This document shows, one piece after another, positions 1 through 7,377 of a DNA stretch of 11,681 nt. Within the stretch, counting starts at the first letter, position 1. Every line of letters begins with the position of its first letter. A model generated the notes under the pieces. The model had not been told where the DNA came from. It was given only the letters and a program-made list of their open reading frames with translations, and searched no databases. Both the position numbers and the translations under genes were made by a program. The stretch lies in assembly GCA_916720285.1 (NCBI GenBank), contig CAKAQP010000059.1, positions 1-11,681 of the forward strand, given 5' to 3'. This stretch comes from an uncultured Lachnoanaerobaculum sp. (GTDB lineage: Bacteria; Bacillota; Clostridia; Lachnospirales; Lachnospiraceae).

Positions 1-449
1 CTATTCCGGATATTTCTCTTACAACCGATATTATTGTAGGATTCCCGGGAGAAACTGAAAGAGACTTCCTCGATACTTTGGATGTGGTAAAGGAAGTCAG
101 GTATGACTCTGCATTCACATTCATATATTCAAAGCGTTCGGGAACACCTGCCGCAAAGATGGATGATCAGATAGATCCTAAGGTTATTAAGGACAGATTT
201 GACAGACTTTTAAAGACCGTACAGGATATTGCGGCGGAAAACACAAAGAAAAATGAAGGAAAATGTATGCCTGTTTTGGTAGAGGGCAAGAATGATCATC
301 TGGAGGGTTATCTTAGCGGAAAGCTTGAGAATAACTTAACTGTACATTTCAAAGGTCAGGAAAGACTGATAGGTGAAATAGTGGATGTTATTTTAGATGA
401 AGCAAAAGGCTTTTACTATATGGGACATATAAAGACAAGTGAGGCATAA
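1..449 (+). CDS. miaB: MiaB, tRNA-2-methylthio-N6-isopentenyladenosine37 methylthiotransferase (3' part only)
   Basis: This is the C-terminal 148 residues of a gene that begins upstream of the window; the reading frame is open from base 3 and ends at TAA 447-449. MiaB is a radical-SAM iron-sulphur enzyme that adds a methylthio group to i6A at position 37 of tRNAs reading UNN codons. What is visible is the end of the radical-SAM domain (TTDIIVGFPGET, then FTFIYSKRSGTPAA, both characteristic of the MiaB/RimO family) and a C-terminal TRAM RNA-binding domain at about residues 86-143 of the fragment (VLVEGK, then GYLSGKLENN and VHFKG). The iron-sulphur cluster cysteines would lie upstream and cannot be checked. 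MiaB is preferred over RimO because the TRAM ending matches MiaB and because miaA, which makes its substrate, lies in the same gene run. mutS follows directly (TAAATG). Confidence 0.93.
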   Translation, partial: IPDISLTTDIIVGFPGETERDFLDTLDVVKEVRYDSAFTFIYSKRSGTPAAKMDDQIDPKVIKDRFDRLLKTVQDIAAENTKKNEGKCMPVLVEGKNDHLEGYLSGKLENNLTVHFKGQERLIGEIVDVILDEAKGFYYMGHIKTSEA

Positions 450-3098
450 ATGGCACTATCTCCTATGATGTCAAAATATCTGGAGACTAAGAAAGAGTAT
501 CCGGATTGTATACTTTTTTATCGTCTGGGCGATTTTTATGAGATGTTTTTTGAGGATGCTACAGAGGTGGCAAGAGAATTAGAGCTTACCCTTACAGGTA
601 AGGATTGTGGGCTTGAAGAGAGAGCACCTATGTGCGGTGTTCCATATCATGCTGCGGAAACTTATATAAACAGACTTGTACAAAACGGTCATAAGGTTGC
701 TATTGCGGAGCAGATGGAAGATCCTAAGCTTGCAAAGGGACTTGTAAAAAGAGAAGTTGTTAGAATTGTTACTCCGGGTACTATTACAAGTACCGGAGTA
801 TTAGCTGATGATAAAAATAATTATATTATCTCTATTTTCTATATTGATGAGAGATTCGGACTGGCAATATGTGATATTTCAACAGGAGATTTCTTTGTTA
901 CAGAGCTGGTTTCTATAAGGGAACTCTTTGATGAGATACAAAAGTATCAGCCCACAGAAATTATATGTAACCATGCTTTTGAAATCAGCGGTATTTCACT
1001 TGAGGAACTAAAGAAAAAATATAATATTACAATAACATCACTTGATAATACATATTTCAGTGAGAAAAACAGTACAGATATATTGAAGAGACATTTTGCG
1101 GTTTCAAGCATTGAAGCATTGGGACTTTCAGAGTTTTTGGATGCGACAATATCATCAGGAGCAATGCTTAGATATCTCTATGAGATGCAAAAGAGCTCCT
1201 GTGCACAGATAGTGGGAATAAGTGCATATAAAAACGGAGACTATATGATAGTGGATACAAGCTCAAGAAGAAATCTTGAGTTGGTGGAAACTATGAGAGA
1301 GAAAAAGAAAAACGGCTCACTTTTGGGTGTACTTGATAAGACAAATACAGCTATGGGTGCCAGAATGCTTAGAGGTTTTTTGGAGCAGCCGCTTGTAAAT
1401 AAAGAAAGAATAATAAACAGGCAGGAAGCCGTGGCGGAACTCTTTGACAGATATATTGACAGAGAAGAGCTTAGAGAATATTTAAATCCGATTTATGATC
1501 TGGAGAGACTGATGTCAAGAGTTGTAACAAAGAATGCCAATACCAGAGATCTTCTATCACTATCTGCTTCTATGAAAATGATAAGCCCGATAAAAGAGGT
1601 TTTAAAGACTTTCGAGTCTGAAGAGATTAAAAAGACAAATAATAATCTCGACAGACTTGAGGACATAATAGATATAATAGACAGGGCTATAAATGAGGAC
1701 AGTCCGCTTTCATTAAAAGAGGGTAATATCATAAATACCGGATATAACAGTGAGATTGACAAGCTTAGGCAGGCAAAAACCGAAGGCAAGAATTGGCTGG
1801 CTTCTTTGGAGTCTGAAGAAAAAGAGAAAACAGGAATAAAAAATCTGAAGGTGAAGTTTAACAAGGTATTCGGATATTATTTTGAGGTGACCAATTCATT
1901 TAAAGATATGGTACCGGATTATTTTATAAGAAAGCAGACTCTTACCAATGCGGAAAGATATACCACAGACAAGCTTAAAGATTTGGAAAATATAATACTT
2001 GGTGCTGAGGATAAGCTAAACAGCTTGGAGTATGAAGTTTTTGTTGAAATCAGAGATGAGATTGCAAAGAATGTAAACAGAATACAATCAAGTGCCAAGG
2101 CGGTTGCTTATATAGATGCCATATGTTCATTGGCTACAGTGGCTTATAACAATAACTATGTAAAACCTGAAATAAATACTGCAGGCATTATTGACATAAA
2201 GGATGGCAGGCATCCGGTAGTTGAGACAATGCTAAGTGATGATTCGTTTATTGCAAATGATACCTATCTTGATCAGAATAAGAAAAGAATGTCTATTATT
2301 ACCGGACCGAATATGGCAGGTAAGTCAACTTATATGAGACAGACAGCTCTTATTTGTATGATGGCTCAAATAGGAAGCTTTGTACCGGCAAAACAGGCAA
2401 ATCTTTGTGTTTGTGACAGGATCTTTACCAGAGTGGGTGCTTCGGATGATCTTGCAAGCGGTCAGTCAACTTTTATGGTGGAGATGACTGAGGTTGCAAA
2501 TATTCTTAGAAATGCTACAAGAAATTCTTTGGTTATTTTAGATGAGATAGGAAGAGGTACATCTACATTTGACGGTCTTGCTATTGCATGGGCAGTGGTG
2601 GAGCATATTTCAAATATAAAGCTGATAGGTGCTAAAACTCTTTTTGCAACACATTATCATGAGCTTTCAGAGCTTGAGGGTACACTTCCTGGTGTAAATA
2701 ATTACTGTATTTCCGTAAAGGAGAACGGTGATAATATAGTATTCCTTAGAAAGATAATTACAGGTGGTGCGGATAAGAGCTATGGTATACAGGTGGCAAA
2801 ACTTGCCGGAGTACCTGACAGTGTGACAAACAGGGCAAAGGAGCTTATAGAGGAGCTTTCAAGTGCAGATATTGCGACCAGAGCCAGAGAGATTGCAGAG
2901 GCCACACCGGCGGTTTCAAAGAGAAAACCTGTAAAGAAGATGAGTGAAGTGGAGGCAGGCCAGCTCTCACTGTTTGATACGATAAATAATGATACGATTA
3001 TTAAGGAGATTTCAGAAATTGATATTACTTCAATGACTCCTATGGATGCCTTGAACACATTGTATGCTTTGCAGAATAAGATAAAGAACAGGATATAA
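450..3098 (+). CDS. mutS: MutS, DNA mismatch recognition ATPase
   Basis: MutS binds mispairs and small loops as a dimer and uses ATP to become a sliding clamp that recruits MutL. The 882-residue product has full family length. The mismatch-reading Phe-X-Glu motif is F29-Y30-E31 in GDFYEMFFED. Connector, lever and clamp domains follow, including the core stretch KVFGYYFEVTNS. The C-terminal ABC ATPase has Walker A GPNMAGKS at 619-626, Walker B/signature LDEIGRGTSTFDG with D698-E699, and the switch region THYHE at 734-738. Near the C-terminus QLSLF at 838-842 fits the bacterial beta-clamp-binding consensus, and the tail TPMDALNTLYALQ resembles the MutS C-terminal dimerisation helix region. The start is set by the match of ALSPMMSKYLETKKEY to other MutS N-termini and by AAGTGAGG at 437-444, 5 nt upstream. 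The ATG abuts the miaB stop, implying translational coupling. Confidence 0.99.
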   Translation: MALSPMMSKYLETKKEYPDCILFYRLGDFYEMFFEDATEVARELELTLTGKDCGLEERAPMCGVPYHAAETYINRLVQNGHKVAIAEQMEDPKLAKGLVKREVVRIVTPGTITSTGVLADDKNNYIISIFYIDERFGLAICDISTGDFFVTELVSIRELFDEIQKYQPTEIICNHAFEISGISLEELKKKYNITITSLDNTYFSEKNSTDILKRHFAVSSIEALGLSEFLDATISSGAMLRYLYEMQKSSCAQIVGISAYKNGDYMIVDTSSRRNLELVETMREKKKNGSLLGVLDKTNTAMGARMLRGFLEQPLVNKERIINRQEAVAELFDRYIDREELREYLNPIYDLERLMSRVVTKNANTRDLLSLSASMKMISPIKEVLKTFESEEIKKTNNNLDRLEDIIDIIDRAINEDSPLSLKEGNIINTGYNSEIDKLRQAKTEGKNWLASLESEEKEKTGIKNLKVKFNKVFGYYFEVTNSFKDMVPDYFIRKQTLTNAERYTTDKLKDLENIILGAEDKLNSLEYEVFVEIRDEIAKNVNRIQSSAKAVAYIDAICSLATVAYNNNYVKPEINTAGIIDIKDGRHPVVETMLSDDSFIANDTYLDQNKKRMSIITGPNMAGKSTYMRQTALICMMAQIGSFVPAKQANLCVCDRIFTRVGASDDLASGQSTFMVEMTEVANILRNATRNSLVILDEIGRGTSTFDGLAIAWAVVEHISNIKLIGAKTLFATHYHELSELEGTLPGVNNYCISVKENGDNIVFLRKIITGGADKSYGIQVAKLAGVPDSVTNRAKELIEELSSADIATRAREIAEATPAVSKRKPVKKMSEVEAGQLSLFDTINNDTIIKEISEIDITSMTPMDALNTLYALQNKIKNRI

Positions 3099-3102
3099 GT
3101 AT

Positions 3103-5031
3103 ATGATTAACATACTGGATAAGGGTACTATTGATAAGATTGCGGCAGGTGAGGTGGTAGAGAGACCTGCATCAATAGTAAAGGAACTTTTGGAAAATTC
3201 AATAGATGCGGGAAGTTCTTCCATTACAGTAGAGATAAAAAATGGTGGAATAGACCTGATAAGAATAACGGACAATGGCTGTGGTATTGATTCAAAAGAA
3301 GTAAAAACTGCTTTTTTAAGACATGCCACCTCAAAAATAGTAAGTGATAAAGATCTTATCTCTATAAAGAGTTTGGGATTTCGTGGTGAAGCACTTTCAA
3401 GTATTGCTGCGGTTTCAAGATGTGAGATAATCACAAAGACAAGAGATGAGCTTACAGGTGTTCGTTACTATATGGAAGGCGGTGTTGAGGTTGAATTTGA
3501 GGAAATCGGAGCACCGGACGGGACCAGTATAATTATCAGAGATATTTTTTATAATACTCCTGCCAGAAGAAAATTCTTGAAAACTTCTTCTACGGAAGGA
3601 GCACATATAAGTGAGCTTGTAGAGAAGATGGCTATGTCAAATACAGATATTGCCTTTAAGTTTATATCAAATAATCAGGTGAAGCTACAGACAAACGGAA
3701 ACGGAAATCTGAAAGATATTATATATCAGCTCTATGGAAGGGAAATTTCCAAGGCATTATGTGTGGTGGATTATGAAAAAGACGGAGTAAAGATAAAAGG
3801 TGTTATTGCCGGACCTGAAGTTACAAGAAGTTCCAGAAACCTTGAAAATATATTTGTAAACGGAAGATATATAAAGGACAATATTATATCAAAGGCGATA
3901 GAAGACGGTTTTGGTGACAGACTTATGCAACATCAGTATCCTTTTTGTGCTCTCAGTTTTTATTTGGAAGGTGTGGATGTAAATGTTCATCCAAGAAAAA
4001 TGGAAGTAAGGTTCTCTGACGGAAATCATATCTACAATTGTACAAAAGAGGCTGTGGAGGAGATTTTTAAGACTCAGAGCAGTATCAGAGAGGTACCTGT
4101 AGGTAAAACCTCCGCCAATGAAAGGAAGGTGTTTACAAATACACCTGAACCTTTTGAAAATAAAAGAAGAGATATTGAGTTGAAAAAGTCTACAGATACT
4201 TCAAGTGATGAAATACAGTGGACTGTTCCGAAGGAGAGTAATTACAATCCACAAAATGACTATGCACTTTTAAAGGATGATATTTCAAGAGATTCATCAG
4301 ATGAAGCAAAATATTATAAGAGTTCTGATGCTGAGTACAGTTTAAATAATAATATTGCAAGCTTTGTAGCTGACGAAAAAACGACTGCGATGGACCGGGA
4401 ACAAGATCAAAAAAATAAGGCTTCACAGCTTTCATTTTTTGATAACGAAGCAAAAAAGTATATAAAGGTAATTGGACAAGTTTTTGATACTTACTGGATA
4501 GTGCAGCTTAGAAATGAGATGTATATAATAGACCAGCATGCGGCACATGAAAAGGTAATGTATGAGAGACTTTTAAAGGAAAGTAGGGATAATAAGATCT
4601 CTGAACAGATGATAAATCCACCTATTATAGTTACCTTAACCGATTTGGAGCAGGATGTTTTAAATAAGCACATGGATGAGTTTAAGGCTGCAGGATTTGA
4701 TATAGAAGAATTTGGAGGAAAAGAATATAAGATAAATTCGATTCCGAATATTTTTCCTTCAATACCGAAGGCGGAGCTTTTTAATGAAATGCTTGCAGAC
4801 AGCACAGATTATGATATTATATCCCCGTCAGAGCTTATTTTGGCAAAGACAGCATCTATGGCATGTAAGGCGGCTATAAAGGGAAATATGAGAATCTCTT
4901 TGATGGAAGCAAACGATCTTTTTGATGAGCTTCTTTCATTGGATAATCCATACAATTGTCCGCATGGAAGGCCGACTATAATAAAAATGAGCAAGCAGGA
5001 AATTGAAAAGAAGTTTAAAAGGATAGTATGA
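3103..5031 (+). CDS. mutL: MutL, mismatch repair ATPase and endonuclease
   Basis: MutL couples MutS mismatch recognition to strand incision. The 642-residue product has an N-terminal GHKL ATPase with E28 and N32 in ELLENSIDAG, DNGCGI at 57-62 and GFRGEA at 92-97. A charged, Ser-rich linker runs from about 330 to 450, and a C-terminal dimerisation/nuclease domain follows. The nuclease metal motif DQHAAHEKVMYE at 477-488 fits DQHA(X)2E(X)4E, and CPHGRP at 619-624 supplies a second metal-site element. This MutL is therefore predicted to nick DNA itself, as in bacteria lacking MutH. QLSFF at 442-446 in the linker and EQMINP at 501-506 are candidate clamp contacts; the second sits where Bacillus subtilis MutL has QEMIVP. 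The ATG is 4 nt past the mutS stop, with ACAGGA at 3088-3093 as a weak Shine-Dalgarno site. The stop overlaps the miaA start by 4 nt. Confidence 0.99.
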   Translation: MINILDKGTIDKIAAGEVVERPASIVKELLENSIDAGSSSITVEIKNGGIDLIRITDNGCGIDSKEVKTAFLRHATSKIVSDKDLISIKSLGFRGEALSSIAAVSRCEIITKTRDELTGVRYYMEGGVEVEFEEIGAPDGTSIIIRDIFYNTPARRKFLKTSSTEGAHISELVEKMAMSNTDIAFKFISNNQVKLQTNGNGNLKDIIYQLYGREISKALCVVDYEKDGVKIKGVIAGPEVTRSSRNLENIFVNGRYIKDNIISKAIEDGFGDRLMQHQYPFCALSFYLEGVDVNVHPRKMEVRFSDGNHIYNCTKEAVEEIFKTQSSIREVPVGKTSANERKVFTNTPEPFENKRRDIELKKSTDTSSDEIQWTVPKESNYNPQNDYALLKDDISRDSSDEAKYYKSSDAEYSLNNNIASFVADEKTTAMDREQDQKNKASQLSFFDNEAKKYIKVIGQVFDTYWIVQLRNEMYIIDQHAAHEKVMYERLLKESRDNKISEQMINPPIIVTLTDLEQDVLNKHMDEFKAAGFDIEEFGGKEYKINSIPNIFPSIPKAELFNEMLADSTDYDIISPSELILAKTASMACKAAIKGNMRISLMEANDLFDELLSLDNPYNCPHGRPTIIKMSKQEIEKKFKRIV

Positions 5032-5978
5032 CAAAGAATAAATTGATTATTCTTGCGGGACCTACCGCATCGGGTAAAACCTCAGTATCAATCGATTTGG
5101 CTAAAAGACTTGGGGGAGAGATAATAAGTGCGGACTCAATGCAAGTATATAAATATATGGATGTGGGAACTGCAAAAATATCGGTAGAAGAGATGCAGGG
5201 TGTAAAACATCATTTAATAGATGTACTGGATCCGAAGGAAGATTTCAATATCGTAAAGTTTCAAAACATGGTAAAATGTTCTATAGAGGAAATAGTAAAG
5301 AACGGACATATACCTATATTGGTTGGAGGAACAGGATTTTATATACAATCCATTATTTATGATATTGATTTTAATACTGAGGATGATAACAGTTCTGTAA
5401 GAAAAAAGCTTGAAGAAGAATATGATACTCTCGGTGCGGATTTTATGTATGAGAAACTTAAAAAAATTGACAGTGTTTCGGCAGAAACCATACATAAGAA
5501 CAATAAGAAGAGAATAATTCGTGCAATAGAGTTTTTTTTGATAAATAATGCACCTATCTCATCACATAATGAAGTTCAAAGAAAGAAAAATTCACCATAT
5601 GATTACAGATTCTTTGTGCTGAATCCGCCAAGAGATATTCTATATGAGAGAATAAATAAAAGGGTGGATATTATGGTGGAAAACGGACTGGTTGATGAAG
5701 TTAAGAAGCTTAGAGAAATGGGACTCTCAATGGAGAATATTTCCATGCAGGGCATAGGGTATAAAGAGATAATTGAGTATCTGAACGGAGAGGTTTCGCT
5801 GGAAAGTGCTATAGAGAATATCAAGCAAAATACAAGACATATGGCAAAAAGGCAGGTGACTTGGTTTAAGAGAGAAAAGGATGTGATTTATGTGGATCCT
5901 TTCTCATTTGAGAGTAATGAAAAAATAGTTGATTATATGATTGAGAAAATTAATACGGAAAGAATAGATAATGAGTGA
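5028..5978 (+). CDS. miaA: MiaA, tRNA dimethylallyltransferase
   Basis: MiaA transfers the dimethylallyl group from DMAPP to N6 of A37 in tRNAs reading UNN codons, giving i6A, the substrate of the MiaB encoded at the left end of this gene run. The 316-residue length is typical. Visible motifs are the P-loop GPTASGKT at 11-18, DSMQVYKYMDVGTAK from D36 (the conserved DSxQvY element), GGTGFY at 100-105, QGIGYKE from Q241, and RQVTWFKRE at 275-283 near the C-terminus. The ATG overlaps the mutL stop (ATGA) and has AAAAGGA at 5017-5023 in front, so translation is probably coupled. An uninterrupted run of eight T at 5532-5539 encodes F169-F170 and the start of L171. The gene is intact. Confidence 0.98.
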   Translation: MTKNKLIILAGPTASGKTSVSIDLAKRLGGEIISADSMQVYKYMDVGTAKISVEEMQGVKHHLIDVLDPKEDFNIVKFQNMVKCSIEEIVKNGHIPILVGGTGFYIQSIIYDIDFNTEDDNSSVRKKLEEEYDTLGADFMYEKLKKIDSVSAETIHKNNKKRIIRAIEFFLINNAPISSHNEVQRKKNSPYDYRFFVLNPPRDILYERINKRVDIMVENGLVDEVKKLREMGLSMENISMQGIGYKEIIEYLNGEVSLESAIENIKQNTRHMAKRQVTWFKREKDVIYVDPFSFESNEKIVDYMIEKINTERIDNE

Positions 5979-7251
5979 TTTAAATAATATTTATGCGGAA
6001 TTCGGTATTTCAAAAAAAGTTATAGACTTATCTGAAAAAGTATTGGCATCTTTGGAGGAAAGATTTCTTGAGATAGATAAGAATGCCGAGTTTAATCAGA
6101 TGAAAGTACTTGCCTCAATGCAAAAACATAAGGTAAGCGATATACATTTTGCGGCTACTACCGGATATGGATACAATGATCTTGGAAGAGATGTGTTGGA
6201 AGAGGTATATGCTACAGCGTTTAAGGCTGAGGCCGCTTTAGTCAGACCACAGTTAGTAAGCGGAACACACGCACTGCATGTGGCACTTTCAGGAAACTTA
6301 AGACCGGGAGATGAACTTTTATCACCGGTTGGAAAGCCATATGATACTTTGGAAGAAGTTATCGGTATAAGAGATTCCAGAGGATCATTAAGAGAGTATG
6401 GTGTTACATATTCACAGGTTGATTTACTTTCAGACGGTTCGTTTGACTTTGAAGGAATAAGAAAAGCTATAAATGAAAAAACAAAGCTTGTTACAATACA
6501 AAGATCAAAGGGCTATGCTACAAGAAAAACATTATCCGTGGAGCAGATAGGTGAACTTATAAAGTTTGTAAAATCAATAGATCCTAAGATCATATGTATG
6601 GTGGATAACTGTTACGGTGAGTTTGTTGAGAGGATAGAGCCGATTGAAGTAGGGGCTGATATGATAGTTGGTTCTCTTATAAAAAATCCCGGAGGAGGAT
6701 TGGCACCTATAGGTGGATATATTGTCGGAACCAAGGAATGTGTGGACAATGCTTCATATAGACTTTCGGCACCGGGACTTGGAAAAGAAATAGGAGCAAG
6801 TCTTGGAATGAATACAAGTATGTTTCAGGGATTTTTCCTTTCACCTACTGTGGTTGCAGGAGCATTAAAGGGTGCTATATTTGCGGCAAATCTTTATGAG
6901 AGCTTAGGATTTGACTGTCATCCGAATGCTAGCGAGCCGAGATTTGATATTATTCAGGAGATCACTTTAAGAGATCCTAAGACGCTGTGTGCTTTTTGTG
7001 AGGGTATACAGGCTGCGGCACCGGTGGATTCTTATGTAAAGCCTGAACCATGGGCAATGCCGGGTTATGACAGCGATGTAATTATGGCGGCAGGTGCTTT
7101 TGTGGGTGGCTCTTCAATAGAGCTTAGTGCAGACGGGCCGATGAAAGAGCCATATTCGGTATTTTTCCAGGGAGGACTTACATGGTACCACGCAAAACTT
7201 GGAATAATGCTGTCTTTGCAGAAGATATATGATGCGGGACTATTGCACTAA
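5971..7251 (+). CDS. PLP-dependent methionine gamma-lyase family protein ('aluminium resistance' / YnbB type)
   Basis: This 426-residue fold-type I PLP enzyme belongs to the family annotated as methionine gamma-lyase or aluminium resistance protein, which includes YnbB of Bacillus. Visible marks are ATTGYGYNDLGRD near residue 63, the cofactor-phosphate-type loop SGTHALHVALSG from S97, MVDNCYGEF in the expected aspartate region, and K238 in SLIKNPGGGLAPIGGY as the likely Schiff-base lysine. The C-terminal GGLTWYHAKLGIMLS is also family-like. The family name suggests cleavage of methionine or a related sulphur amino acid, but the true substrate is not established from sequence. The ATG overlaps the 3' end of miaA by 8 nt with GGAAAGA at 5957-5963 upstream, so the gene is probably co-translated with miaA. 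No clear terminator follows it. A run of seven A at 6012-6018 lies near the start of the gene. Confidence 0.9.
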   Translation: MSDLNNIYAEFGISKKVIDLSEKVLASLEERFLEIDKNAEFNQMKVLASMQKHKVSDIHFAATTGYGYNDLGRDVLEEVYATAFKAEAALVRPQLVSGTHALHVALSGNLRPGDELLSPVGKPYDTLEEVIGIRDSRGSLREYGVTYSQVDLLSDGSFDFEGIRKAINEKTKLVTIQRSKGYATRKTLSVEQIGELIKFVKSIDPKIICMVDNCYGEFVERIEPIEVGADMIVGSLIKNPGGGLAPIGGYIVGTKECVDNASYRLSAPGLGKEIGASLGMNTSMFQGFFLSPTVVAGALKGAIFAANLYESLGFDCHPNASEPRFDIIQEITLRDPKTLCAFCEGIQAAAPVDSYVKPEPWAMPGYDSDVIMAAGAFVGGSSIELSADGPMKEPYSVFFQGGLTWYHAKLGIMLSLQKIYDAGLLH

Positions 7252-7296
7252 ACGTCACATAGATTGTAAAATAAAACATATTCATTCTATAGAACT

Positions 7297-7333
7297 TTAC
7301 AAAATATTAATTAATTACTTTTATATTTTGTGA
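7297..7333. repeat. Imperfect inverted repeat overlapping the candidate promoter
   Basis: ACAAAATAT at 7299-7307 is exactly complementary to ATATTTTGT at 7323-7331. One G-T pair and one further pair extend the arms outward to 7297 and 7333. The spacer is 15 bp. The arms are almost all A and T and no T run follows, so this is not a convincing terminator. It could be a regulator site or chance. Confidence 0.35.
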
Positions 7334-7339
7334 TAAAAT
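7311..7339 (+). promoter_or_regulatory. Candidate sigma-A promoter for radC-mreC-mreD-PBP2 (extended -10)
   Basis: TGATAAAAT at 7331-7339 fits an extended -10 element (TG, one base, then TAAAAT, 5 of 6 to TATAAT). A weak -35 (TTAATT at 7311-7316) lies 17 bp upstream. The expected start near 7346 would give a leader of about 30 nt before the radC ATG. An alternative pair is TTTACA at 7297-7302 with TATATT at 7322-7327, but its spacing of 19 bp is long. In DNA this AT-rich, promoter-like words arise often, so the call is tentative. Confidence 0.42.
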
Positions 7340-7365
7340 AAAATTACCTTTCATGCTTGGAGAGC

Positions 7366-7371
7366 GGAAAG
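7366..7371 (+). promoter_or_regulatory. Ribosome binding site that decides the radC start
   Basis: GGAAAG at 7366-7371 lies 6 nt before the ATG at 7378. The alternative in-frame TTG at 7357 has no purine-rich site in front of it, so the ATG is chosen. Confidence 0.7.
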
Positions 7372-7377
7372 GGATTT

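Larger units (their letters stand above)
7252..7377. other. AT-rich intergenic region between the PLP gene and radC
   Basis: This 126-bp stretch is the only non-coding gap of any size in the window. It holds a candidate radC promoter, an inverted repeat and a repeated 10-mer (TAAAATAAAA at 7267-7276 and 7334-7343). I see no GC-rich hairpin with a T run, so read-through from the upstream operon remains possible. Confidence 0.8.

Noticed and set aside
1493..1864. Antisense open frame of 123 codons within mutS
   Set aside because: Low-complexity Ser/Leu/Ile-rich shadow of the mutS codon pattern, with no ribosome site and no family resemblance.
3030..3434. Antisense open frame of 134 codons over the mutS-mutL junction
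   Set aside because: It lies opposite strongly conserved MutS and MutL sequence and its product is a Ser/Ile-rich shadow.
7252..7340. Rho-independent terminator after the PLP gene
   Set aside because: The inverted repeats present are A/T-only or nearly so and none is followed by a T run on the plus strand.
7357..7377. TTG start for radC giving seven extra residues (MESGKGF)
   Set aside because: There is no ribosome site in front of the TTG, the extra residues cover the purine-rich site used by the ATG at 7378, and the family begins at the MGKIKELP position.
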